DNA of 64,000 nucleotides from Wolinella succinogenes DSM 1740 (GTDB taxonomy: Bacteria > Campylobacterota > Campylobacteria > Campylobacterales > Helicobacteraceae), in assembly GCF_000196135.1 (NCBI RefSeq), contig NC_005090.1:186001-250000 (forward strand), written 5' to 3'. Below, piece by piece: positions 25,709 to 33,503 of this stretch. The notes below the pieces were generated by a model. That model was given only the letters and a program-made list of their open reading frames with translations. It had not been told where the DNA came from and made no database searches. Made by a program: the position numbers and the translations under genes. Each line of letters starts with the position of its first letter. Position 1 is the first letter of the stretch.

Positions 25709-26388
25709 AGAAGCTGGGACTTTTAGTCGTGATGGCGGATGATGGAGTGATGGCGCTGGAGCACTATGCTAAAGAGAGCTTTGATTTGGTCTTTTTGGAC
25801 ATTCAGATGCCCCTCATGGATGGATGGGAGACCAAGCGTCGCCTTAGGGAGGTGCAGGAGAGCCAGAAACGGCGTGTTCCCTTGGTGGTATTAAGTGCAA
25901 ATGCCATGAGCAGTGATCGAGCCAAGTATGTCGAGGAGGGTTTTGATGCTTGCCTCACCAAGCCACTCATTAAAGAGGAGCTGATTGAGGTGTTGATGCG
26001 CTACCTCCCCCTTCAATCCTCCTCCTTGGCTCTAGCTCTTGATTTGGCAGAGAGCTCTTCTAAAGGAAATCCTAGACGCCAAAAGATGGCGGATCGACTA
26101 GGGCTTGATGAGGAGAGTTTTTTGGAGTTGGAGAGGGAGTTTGTCGGCTATGCTAGTCATGATGTGGAGACGCTCCTTCTAGAGATTGAGGGAGGAGGCA
26201 AGGCGAGCTTTGAGCGAGCTCATGCAATTAAGGGGGCGGCACTCAATCTAGGTTTTGATTCACTGGCTGAGATTCTAGGGGAGATTGAGCAGCTTGCACG
26301 CGAGGGAGCATCTGTGGGGGTCGCGGTGAAGAAGATTTTACAAGAAGCATGGAAACAAACCAAAGAGGAGGTGGAAGGTGATAGTTAA
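25654..26388 (+). CDS. C-terminal receiver plus HPt domains of the split hybrid kinase
   Basis: The reading continues the frameshifted kinase. A receiver domain begins at GKVLVAEDNLTNQKL and has its acceptor Asp in LVFLDIQMPLMDGW and Lys in LTKPL. A histidine phosphotransfer domain follows, with AHAIKGAALNLGF holding the phospho-His. Independent translation is doubtful: the first in-frame GTG (25654) has no proper ribosome site, and upstream codons in this frame have no good start. The whole forms a phosphorelay (His-Asp-His) that probably feeds the response regulator next door, whose start overlaps this end by 11 bases. Confidence 0.75.
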   Translation: MLVAEDNLTNQKLVRILLEKLGLLVVMADDGVMALEHYAKESFDLVFLDIQMPLMDGWETKRRLREVQESQKRRVPLVVLSANAMSSDRAKYVEEGFDACLTKPLIKEELIEVLMRYLPLQSSSLALALDLAESSSKGNPRRQKMADRLGLDEESFLELEREFVGYASHDVETLLLEIEGGGKASFERAHAIKGAALNLGFDSLAEILGEIEQLAREGASVGVAVKKILQEAWKQTKEEVEGDS

Positions 26389-26941
26389 GGCGCTAATCGC
26401 AGATGACAGTCCCATCATGAGGAAAATTGTGCGGGCAAACCTTGAAAAAGCCAATGTCAAACTCATCAAAGAATCTAAAAATGGTGAAGAGACGATGGCA
26501 ACCCTCAAACAGGGAGAGGTCAATCTGCTCTTCTTAGACCTTAATATGCCTGAGCCCAATGGCTGGGAGATTCTTGATAAGCTGCACAAAGGAGGGAAGA
26601 CCTCTGAGCTCTCCGTGATTATTATCTCTAATGAGATGGGCGAGGGCTCCAAAGAGAATCTTCAAAAGATGGGAGTGGTCGGCTTTATTCCCAAGCCTTT
26701 CAATATCCAAGCTTTTCAGGAGGTGGCGGTTCCTATTGTGGAATCGATCTACAACGAGGAGAAGAAAGAGCGCTTCTTTGATGCTCAAAGAGAGGAGGAG
26801 CTCATCACGCTTTTTGCCAATGAGACACCGCTTTGCTCTATAGAGGGAGGGTATCTCTTCTTTGAGTTCAAAGAGAGCGTGGTGAAGATTGAGAAAAAAG
26901 AGCTCGCCAAAATGGCAATTCTAGAGAAGAAGATTCTCTAG
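26378..26941 (+). CDS. CheY-like response regulator with C-terminal extension
   Basis: 187 residues. The receiver domain (1-120) has Asp9/Asp10 in IADDSP, phospho-acceptor Asp54 in LFLDLNMPEP, and Lys in IPKPFN. After it comes about 60 residues (RFFDAQREEELITLFANETPL, then an EGGYLFFEFKESVVKIEKKEL strand pair) that is not a DNA-binding output domain. It may interact with a protein or motor component. The start is GTG with AGGAGG upstream, overlapping the kinase part by 11 bases, so the two are co-translated. Its tail overlaps the NifX-like gene by 4 bases. Confidence 0.88.
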   Translation: MIVKALIADDSPIMRKIVRANLEKANVKLIKESKNGEETMATLKQGEVNLLFLDLNMPEPNGWEILDKLHKGGKTSELSVIIISNEMGEGSKENLQKMGVVGFIPKPFNIQAFQEVAVPIVESIYNEEKKERFFDAQREEELITLFANETPLCSIEGGYLFFEFKESVVKIEKKELAKMAILEKKIL

Positions 26942-27324
26942 AGTGCAAATGGCAGAGCGCCAGAGGCATGGGTGACCTCGGCGGGAATCTTTTTGATTGC
27001 GATTCCGTTCTCTTGCATGACCAAGGCAGTGTTTTTGCAGGCACGCTTCACTAGAAGCACCGAACAATCTTGGATGAGGTGAGCGAGCACATCATGTTCT
27101 TTTTTGTGCGCCTCTTTCTCCTCGCAACTCTCGCTATCATCATGAGAGTGGGAGCAGCCCATCTCCGCTTCTAGATTGACTCTAGGATTCTCGCGCATCT
27201 CGATAAGATCAAACTTCTTGAACATTCCCGATCCTTTGGCCTCGAAAATGCCAAAAAAGGGAGTGTGTCCTGCGTTGGTGAAAATCTCTTGGGCTTCGTT
27301 TTTTAGAGGGATAGCAATTTTCAT
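26938..27324 (-). CDS. NifX/NifB-type iron-molybdenum-cofactor-binding domain protein with His/Cys-rich loop
   Basis: 128 residues. The fold pattern MKIAIPLKNEAQEIFTNAGHTPFFGIFE at the start and ASGALPFAL at the end match the dinitrogenase cofactor domain (NifX, NafY, NifB C-terminus, also in non-fixers). An insert at about 54-76 is rich in His, Cys, Asp and Glu (GCSHSHDDSESCEEKEAHKKEHD is its full length; key residues are two Cys and four to five His) and looks metal-binding. The start follows AAGGAG at 8 bases; longer readings have none. A role in metal-cluster handling is likely, the partner unknown. Confidence 0.75.
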   Translation of the reverse strand: MKIAIPLKNEAQEIFTNAGHTPFFGIFEAKGSGMFKKFDLIEMRENPRVNLEAEMGCSHSHDDSESCEEKEAHKKEHDVLAHLIQDCSVLLVKRACKNTALVMQENGIAIKKIPAEVTHASGALPFAL

Positions 27325-27340
27325 GGGTAAACTCCTTGGA

Positions 27341-28333
27341 TTAAAAAAGTGACGCCTCTTCGCGATCCTCTTTGAGCCTCTCTTGCAAGAAGGCGAGATT
27401 GACCCCAAGGATGAGTGCGAAGTGGTACTCCTCGTTTTGGATGAGAGAGAGTAGCTCCTCTTTGCTTTGATAGCTCTTGGAGAAGTCAATATTTTCAAAA
27501 ATCTCTAGGTAGGGCTTAGGGATAAGAAAGAGAATCTTGGCCCACTTGGCGTTGAGTTTAAGATAGGCGACATAGCGTTCAAATGCCTCTAAATCAGGCT
27601 CGGCGATCACCACTTTGTTGCTTTGACCATGCTTGGTGATTTTGCCCCTTGTGTTTAAAAAGCAGGGATGAAGAGTGTCGATGGCCTCCATTTTGGCGAG
27701 CGAAAAGGGGAGGGTGTGTGTTTTGAAAAAATGGACCACATTGGCAAGAGGCTTCAAAAAGAGTCGAGGCAAAGGAAGCGTGTGGTGGTGTCCTTCAAAA
27801 AATATTTTGCTATCAAAAAGAGTGTAAGAGGTGACTTCAAAAGGCTCTTCAAGGGGGGGCGTGGAGCGAAGAATCGTGGGGGCGATGCGCTCAAAAGGCT
27901 TTTCGTGAAAGAAAAGCCACTCATAACTCTCTTTGAGAGCGGTTTCAAGAAGGTTGATCGGCTCTCCTTCAAAAAAGAGCGAAGATTTGAGCTCTAAAAG
28001 CTTTTGGGCAATCTTCCACTCCAAAGAGGGCAGGAGCGCCACTTGGCTTCCCTTGGAGGTGAGAGTATAGCGAATGAGACGAATCGCGGCTTCTTGAATC
28101 GAATCGACCCTGATCCATGCAATCTCATGGTCGTGCATTTTGATCTGTCCGCTAAAGACGATTCCATAAGCTCCCTTGTGGATTGCCTCATCGATGAGGG
28201 TGTTGTGGCGGGCCAAAAAGAGATCGCCTCGCTTGAGGGTCTCTAGACGGGTGGAGAGGCTGTGAAATGAGGAGATCGAAGGAGTGTTGAGTAGCTCTCC
28301 TTGGACGATTTCTAGCACCTCCGCAACGCGCAT
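27341..28333 (-). CDS. MurF/MurE N-terminal-domain-like protein lacking the ATPase core
   Basis: 330 residues. The first 100 resemble the substrate-binding N-terminal domain of Mur ligases: VLEIVQGELL, SLSTRLETLKRGDLFLARHNTLIDEAIHKGAYGIVFSG, RVDSIQEAAIRL. No GKT-type P-loop or Mur C-terminal domain follows; instead there are 230 residues I do not recognise. It is translationally coupled to metG (TAATG). H. pylori also has an unnamed gene next to metG (HP0418, from memory). Peptide ligase activity is unlikely; it may bind UDP-linked wall precursors, or simply be a relic. Confidence 0.55.
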   Translation of the reverse strand: MRVAEVLEIVQGELLNTPSISSFHSLSTRLETLKRGDLFLARHNTLIDEAIHKGAYGIVFSGQIKMHDHEIAWIRVDSIQEAAIRLIRYTLTSKGSQVALLPSLEWKIAQKLLELKSSLFFEGEPINLLETALKESYEWLFFHEKPFERIAPTILRSTPPLEEPFEVTSYTLFDSKIFFEGHHHTLPLPRLFLKPLANVVHFFKTHTLPFSLAKMEAIDTLHPCFLNTRGKITKHGQSNKVVIAEPDLEAFERYVAYLKLNAKWAKILFLIPKPYLEIFENIDFSKSYQSKEELLSLIQNEEYHFALILGVNLAFLQERLKEDREEASLF

Positions 28334-30282
28334 TAGCTCACCTTGCTTCCGCTCTTTCGGCGCTTCTCGGGTCGAAGGAGGCAGAGCCCCTCCTCATCTT
28401 TGGCGGCGAGTAACATCCCTTGGCTCATTAATCCCATCAATTTGGCGGGTTTGAGGTTGCAAACCACGCAAGCTTGAGTGCCAATGAGTGATTCAGGGGT
28501 GTAGAAGGCTCTGATTCCTGCGACAATCTGACGAGGCTCTGATTCGCCTACATCCACGGAGAGTTTAAGGAGTCGATCGCTCTTCTCGACCGCCTCAGCG
28601 CTTAAAATCGTGCCAATTTTGAGCTCCACTTTGAAAAACTCCTCGATAGAGATGCAGTTCTCAGCCAACCCTTGAGGTGTGGCGACTTTCTCCTCTTTGG
28701 CGAGCGGGGCGCTTGAGGTGGCTTGGGTGATCATGGTGTCGCTCTTCATGAGAGGCTCTTCGATCTTGGGAAAGAGGGGCGGGGTAGGAGTGAAGGTGAA
28801 CTCTTCCAAAAGCGCTTTTTGGATGATGAGCCGCTCATAGCTGGCTGTGGATATCTCTAGATTCAGGGCTTGAGCGATTTTAGCGGCGCTCTTTGGCATG
28901 ATGGGGGAGAGCATGAGGGTGGCTTTGGCGAGAAGATTGGCGATGAGTGCCACTAGCGCCATGGCTTGGGATTCTTTGCCCTCCTTCATCAGCTTCCATG
29001 GCTCATGCATGGCAATGGCGGTGTTGGCGATGGTGAAGATTTTCCAAAGCTCTTCGAGATAGCGATGGGGTTGCATCTCTTGGATGTAGCCATGAAGCGA
29101 ATCGAGAATCAGTTCGGCCTCTTGCAGCTCTTTGGCGTGAAAAGTGGTGACCTCTTTGGAGGTGATTTGATAGTCAAAATATTTGCCGCTCATTCCGCCT
29201 AGACGGTTGAGAAGATTCCCTAAATCGTTGCTCAAATCAGAGTTGAGACGATCGATGAGGGCTTTTTGGCTGAAGTCACCATCTTGCCCAAAGGGGACTT
29301 CGCGAAGCATGAAGTAGCGGAAGGGCTCCACCCCATAGGCGTCTGCCACCTCTTGAGGATTGATCACATTGCCCACGCTTTTGCTCATCTTGGCTCCATT
29401 GCGCGTCCACCATCCATGCGCTGCAACATGCTTGGGAAGAGGAAGATCAAGGCTCATTAAGAAGGCAGGCCAATAGATTGCATGGAATCGCAAGATATCC
29501 TTCCCCACCAAATGCACTCTCGCAGGCCAAAAATCCATCCGTTTCTCATCATCTCCATAGCCAAGGGCGGTGACATAGTTGAGCAGGGCATCGAGCCATA
29601 CATACATGACATGCTTGGGAGCATTCATTTCCTGGGGGAGCTTCACCCCCCAATCAAAGCTAGTGCGTGTGATGGAGAGGTCATCCAACCCTGATTCGAC
29701 AAAGCGCATTACCTCGTTTTTTTTAGGCTTGGGGAGGATGCAGTCAGGATTCTCTTTATACCATGCGAGGAGCTTTTCTTGATATCTAGAGAGAGCAAAG
29801 AAGTAGCTCTCCTCTTTCACCAAGCTCGTCTCTTTGCCGCACTCAGGACAGTAGAGGTCATCTACAAGTTGGCGCTTGGTGAAGAAGGTCTCACAGCTCA
29901 CGCAGTAGTGCCCCTCGTATTCGCCTTTGTAAATATCGCCCTTCTCAAACATCTTCAAAAAGGCCTTCTGTACGCCCTGTTTGTGTTTAGCATCGGTGGT
30001 GCGGATGAAGTGGTCGTAGCTAATCTCAAAGCGATCCCAAAGGGACTTGAAGGCGCCACTGATCTCATCGGCGTAGGCTTGAGGAGTTTTACCCTTTTTT
30101 TGGGCGCTCTGTTCGATCTTTTGGCCATGCTCGTCGGTGCCCGTGAGAAAGAAGGTCTCATGCCCAATGAGTCTGTAGTAGTGAGCCAAAGAATCGCCAA
30201 TCATTGTGGTGTAGGCGTGTCCGATATGGGGAATGTCATTGACATAGTAGATGGGGGTGGTGATAAAGCTCTTGGGGTTCAT
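28333..30282 (-). CDS. metG: Methionyl-tRNA synthetase
   Basis: 649 residues. Class I signatures: TPIYYVNDIPHIGHAYTT (HIGH) and GAKMSKSVGN (KMSKS). The zinc knuckle is CVSC...CPEC near residues 125-147. The C-terminal 110 residues are a Trbp111-type OB-fold tRNA-binding domain (FFKVELKIGTILSAEAVEKSDRLLKL), linked by a Pro/Thr-rich stretch. The protein charges tRNA-Met and initiator tRNA. C. jejuni has fbp and a small Cys-rich gene at the same place, as here. Confidence 0.97.
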   Translation of the reverse strand: MNPKSFITTPIYYVNDIPHIGHAYTTMIGDSLAHYYRLIGHETFFLTGTDEHGQKIEQSAQKKGKTPQAYADEISGAFKSLWDRFEISYDHFIRTTDAKHKQGVQKAFLKMFEKGDIYKGEYEGHYCVSCETFFTKRQLVDDLYCPECGKETSLVKEESYFFALSRYQEKLLAWYKENPDCILPKPKKNEVMRFVESGLDDLSITRTSFDWGVKLPQEMNAPKHVMYVWLDALLNYVTALGYGDDEKRMDFWPARVHLVGKDILRFHAIYWPAFLMSLDLPLPKHVAAHGWWTRNGAKMSKSVGNVINPQEVADAYGVEPFRYFMLREVPFGQDGDFSQKALIDRLNSDLSNDLGNLLNRLGGMSGKYFDYQITSKEVTTFHAKELQEAELILDSLHGYIQEMQPHRYLEELWKIFTIANTAIAMHEPWKLMKEGKESQAMALVALIANLLAKATLMLSPIMPKSAAKIAQALNLEISTASYERLIIQKALLEEFTFTPTPPLFPKIEEPLMKSDTMITQATSSAPLAKEEKVATPQGLAENCISIEEFFKVELKIGTILSAEAVEKSDRLLKLSVDVGESEPRQIVAGIRAFYTPESLIGTQACVVCNLKPAKLMGLMSQGMLLAAKDEEGLCLLRPEKRRKSGSKVS

Positions 30283-30309
30283 CGTCTCTCAATCCTTAAA
30301 AAATGTTCA

Positions 30310-30519
30310 TTAAAATTCAAAGTCTCCCCCTTCTCCCTTGCTCATGCTTTCATAGACTGCCTTGACATAGCTTTGTCGCGTGGGGCATCCCAAAACGCTA
30401 GGGCAGGAGAGGCACGAGGAGAGCGAGTGGGATTCTTGGCACTGGCGCAAATTCTCTTTTTGCTCCCTGAGTCGCTCGATGAAGCGGTCGTTAGAGTTCT
30501 TGGTAGACGCTTCGGACAC
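30310..30519 (-). CDS. Small cysteine-rich conserved protein between fbp and metG
   Basis: 69 residues, soluble, with a cluster [11 protein letters not shown] (about 36-46) plus one Cys upstream that could bind zinc or an Fe-S cluster. The N-terminal half is a charged helix ([16 protein letters not shown]). The start is GTG 30519, overlapping fbp by 29 bases; the overlap makes an exact start uncertain. C. jejuni has an unnamed gene in the same slot (Cj0839c, from memory), which supports it as a real gene. Function unknown. Confidence 0.7.
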
Positions 30520-31333
30520 GCTCTATCTCATGAATGCTTCCAAAGAAGCAAGGAGTGGTATCATGCAAATGGGAATGTTCAAGCTCTAAGAGCCGCTTTT
30601 TACCATCAATCGCCGCTCCGCCTGCTTTTTCAAAGATGAAGGCAAAAGGGAGTGCTTCAAAGAGCATTCGGAGCTTGCCCTTGGGATTGTCGCTCGCGCC
30701 TGGGTAGCTAAAGAGTCCGCCCCCTTTGATGAGGATATTGTGCAAGTCGGGCACCATACCGCCAGAGTAGCGGAGGCGATACCCCTCGGCAAAGAGTGAA
30801 TCGATGAACTCCTTGTGCTTGGGGTGCCAGCAGGCTTGGGTCGCACCCGGGGCGTTTATTTTGCCCTTTTCTTGGAGGGCGAGGGTTTTTCGATGCTCAA
30901 AGCGTCCAAACTGGAAGGTGTAGAGCTCCACTTTTTCATGAGCGATCACGAGCTCAATTCCTGGACCATAGACAATGTAGGCAGAGGCGATGAGGTTTTT
31001 GGCGCCAAACTCTCCCTCATAGATCCCAAAGATAGTCCCCACGCTCATGTTGACCTCCACAAGCGAAGAGCCATCCAGAGGGTCGTAGGCGATCATGTAG
31101 CGACCTTCAGGATTGAGGATGAGGCAACCCTCCTTCTCCTCGCTGCAAAGCCCTTTGATAGAGGGAATCTTGGCGAACTCCTGCTCAATGATCATGTCGG
31201 CTTTAAGGTCGGCTTTGAGCTGCTGGTCGCCCGTGGCGTTTTTGGTCTCAAAATATTCGCCCGCGCTCTCCCCGATAACCCCTTGGATATAGGGGGCGCA
31301 CTCTTTGATTTTTTCAAAAATAGCTTCTAACAT
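30491..31333 (-). CDS. fbp: Fructose-1,6-bisphosphatase, class I
   Basis: 280 residues, a gluconeogenic enzyme removing the 1-phosphate of fructose-1,6-bisphosphate. The metal and substrate motif appears as [24 protein letters not shown], and [15 protein letters not shown] with the later [21 protein letters not shown] are class I features. It is a little shorter than the 330-residue E. coli enzyme, as in other Campylobacterota. Gluconeogenesis fits an organism that grows on organic acids and does not use sugars. Confidence 0.95.
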
Positions 31334-31441
31334 GACAGAATGACCTTTGGGGGTTTCTTTTTTGAATCTCTCTTGAATAGAATTTTACTAGAATCGAATA
31401 AATAGTGGATAAAAATCATCATAGACCTAAGCTTTTTTTGT

Positions 31442-31447
31442 TAGAAT
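31442..31447 (+). promoter_or_regulatory. Candidate -10 element for rpe-trpF-dnaQ
   Basis: TAGAAT followed by CGC, about 62 bases before the rpe ATG and preceded by a T7 tract at the spacing typical of sigma-70 promoters in Campylobacterota. It occupies a 175-base divergent gap with no other feature that I can see. Confidence 0.5.
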
Positions 31448-31508
31448 CGCCCTCTACACTAGACTTGACTCTCTTAGCGGGGTGGCGAGTAGAAGGGAAA
31501 CTCTATTC

Positions 31509-32150
31509 ATGCTGGTAGCTCCAAGCATTCTCTCAGCCGATTTTGGAAAGCTCTCCTTGGAGGTGGGCTCGATTTGTGAGGCGGGGTGTGATTATGTCCA
31601 TGTCGATGTCATGGATGGACATTTTGTCCCCAATCTCACCATGGGTCCTCTAGTCGTCCAAGCGGTCAAAAAGGCGGCCACCAAGCCTTTGGATATTCAC
31701 CTTATGGTGCAAAATAACCCCTTTTTCGTGGATCTGTTCGCCCCTTTGGAGCCTGAATTCCTCTCCTTTCATATCGAGGAGGAGAAGCATCTCCATCGAC
31801 TCATTCAGCAGACGAGAAAGCATGGGATTCGTCCTGCGGTGGCGCTCAATCCTCATACTGACGAATCCCTCCTTGAGTATATTCTCTCTGATATTGACAT
31901 GGTGCTCGTCATGAGTGTCAATCCAGGTTTTGGCGGGCAGAAGTTTATCCCTAGTGCACTAGAGAAGATTAGGCGACTCAAAGAGAGAATCGAGCGCCGC
32001 AACCCCTCCTGTCTCATTGAAGTGGACGGGGGAGTGAGTGACCAAAATATCCACGCCCTCAAAGAGGCGGGGGTGGATATGGTCGTGGCGGGAAGCTACC
32101 TCTTTGGTTCTCCAGATTATCGCGCCGCTATCGCCTCGCTTCGCGTATGA
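31509..32150 (+). CDS. rpe: Ribulose-phosphate 3-epimerase
   Basis: 213 residues, a TIM barrel interconverting ribulose-5-phosphate and xylulose-5-phosphate. Signatures: LVAPSILSADFGKL at the start, VHVDVMDGHFVPNLTMGP, LDIHLMVQNP-type strand (DIHLMVQNNP), and VMSVNPGFGGQKFIP. The ATG at 31509 gives the family start; a longer GTG reading adds nine non-conserved residues. It is followed by trpF with ATGA overlap. Confidence 0.96.
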   Translation: MLVAPSILSADFGKLSLEVGSICEAGCDYVHVDVMDGHFVPNLTMGPLVVQAVKKAATKPLDIHLMVQNNPFFVDLFAPLEPEFLSFHIEEEKHLHRLIQQTRKHGIRPAVALNPHTDESLLEYILSDIDMVLVMSVNPGFGGQKFIPSALEKIRRLKERIERRNPSCLIEVDGGVSDQNIHALKEAGVDMVVAGSYLFGSPDYRAAIASLRV

Positions 32151-32734
32151 AAATCAAGATTTGCGGCATCACTCATCTAGAGGATGCCCTCAAGGCCGTA
32201 GAGCTTGGGGCTGATGCGCTGGGGTTTGTCTTCTATCCACCCTCTCCTCGCTACATCAAGCCGCATTTAGCCAAAGAGATCATCTCTGATCTGCCCCCCT
32301 TGGTGCACAAAGTCGGGGTGTTTGCTGGATGCCTGCCTCAAGAGGTGGAGGGGGTGTTTCAAGAGGCAGGTTTGAGTCTAGCCCAGCTTCATGATGAGGC
32401 GCTGTGGGGGCATGAGTATGCGATTCCCACCTTGAAGGCCTTCCGAATCGCCTCTAAAGAGGAGCTTTTGCGCGTGCAAAAAGAGGGGTATTGCCTTGTC
32501 GATTCTTTTGTGGAATCCTTTGGCGGAGAGGGGAAGCGGCTGGAGCTGTCGTGGTTTGAGGGAGTGGATTGCTCCAAGATGATTCTAGCAGGAGGACTTC
32601 GTAGTGAAAATTTAGAGGAGATTCGATCTCTAGGTTTTTATGGAGTCGATGTGAGCAGTGGCGTGGAGGGTGCGCCAGGAAAAAAAGATTTTGCCAAGAT
32701 GGAGCGCTTCATTCGCCATGTCCAATCGTTATAA
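32147..32734 (+). CDS. trpF: Phosphoribosylanthranilate isomerase
   Basis: 195 residues. TIM-barrel enzyme of tryptophan synthesis. Signatures: MKIKICGITHLEDALKAVELGADALGFVFYPPSPRYI (catalytic Cys6), KVGVFAG, LAGGLRSENL and GVDVSSGVEGAPGKKD at the phosphate site. It lies alone between rpe and dnaQ, away from any other trp gene in the window, and overlaps both neighbours (ATGA with rpe, 17 bases with dnaQ). A stand-alone trpF is not rare in this phylum. Confidence 0.95.
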   Translation: MKIKICGITHLEDALKAVELGADALGFVFYPPSPRYIKPHLAKEIISDLPPLVHKVGVFAGCLPQEVEGVFQEAGLSLAQLHDEALWGHEYAIPTLKAFRIASKEELLRVQKEGYCLVDSFVESFGGEGKRLELSWFEGVDCSKMILAGGLRSENLEEIRSLGFYGVDVSSGVEGAPGKKDFAKMERFIRHVQSL

Positions 32735-33503
32735 CAACCTCTTAGAGAAGCTTCGTTACGCCCCTATGCCCAAAGAGGAGTTCCTCCGCTCCATCTGCGC
32801 GGTCGCGGGGCTCTATTCAGATGCGGATAGTGAGTATGAGATTCTCAAAGGCTCGGGTCTGCCCCTAGAGGAAGAGGGAGAGATGGTCTATTTTTCGACC
32901 ACACGCACCCCCTACAAAGAGCAGCGATTCTGCATCGTGGATGTAGAGACCAATGGTTCTCTGCCGGCCAAAGATCAGATCATTGAGATTGGAGCCATTC
33001 TCTATCAAGGGGGCAAAATCATTGACTCCTTTGAGAGTTATGTCTTTTGCAAAGAGGTGCCCGAATATATCACCAAGATCACAGGAATCACTAGTGAAGA
33101 GCTCAAAGATGCCCCCTCAATGAAAGAGGTGCTCACGAGATTCAGACTCTTTTTGGGGGATGCGGTCTTTGTGGCGCACAACGCCCTTTTTGATTATGGA
33201 TTCTTGGGAGCGATGATGAAGCGCTCAGGAATGGATCGTCTCCATAATCGTAAGCTCTGCACTATCGATTTGGCGCGAAAGACGATTCCTGCGGATCGCT
33301 ATGGACTCTCTTTCTTGAATGAGTTTTTGGAGATCCACACCGAAGTCTCCCACCGAGCCTACGCCGATGCGCTCACCGCTCTGCGCGTTTTTGAAGAATC
33401 GCTCCGCCGCGTGCCTAGTGAAATTATCACCACCGAGGAGCTCATCTCCTTCTCCTCTCCTAAGGGCGCAAAGAATCCAAAGAAGAGTCGAATCTCACGA
33501 TAA
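32718..33503 (+). CDS. dnaQ: DNA polymerase III epsilon-like 3'-5' exonuclease
   Basis: 261 residues. A DEDDh exonuclease: ExoI IVDVETNG (Asp/Glu), ExoII VFVAHNALFDYGFL, ExoIII HRAYADALTALRVFEE. The N-terminal 70 residues are an extra region with no clear match, as in other Campylobacterota DnaQ proteins. ATG 32718 is used because it begins MSNRYNN just before the trpF stop. The 3' end overlaps prmC on the other strand by 44 bases, which is unusually long. Confidence 0.9.
   Translation: MSNRYNNLLEKLRYAPMPKEEFLRSICAVAGLYSDADSEYEILKGSGLPLEEEGEMVYFSTTRTPYKEQRFCIVDVETNGSLPAKDQIIEIGAILYQGGKIIDSFESYVFCKEVPEYITKITGITSEELKDAPSMKEVLTRFRLFLGDAVFVAHNALFDYGFLGAMMKRSGMDRLHNRKLCTIDLARKTIPADRYGLSFLNEFLEIHTEVSHRAYADALTALRVFEESLRRVPSEIITTEELISFSSPKGAKNPKKSRISR

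Noticed and set aside
29779-30639. 286-codon frame on the plus strand
   Set aside because: It lies antisense over metG and fbp, both certain genes, and shows no domain pattern.
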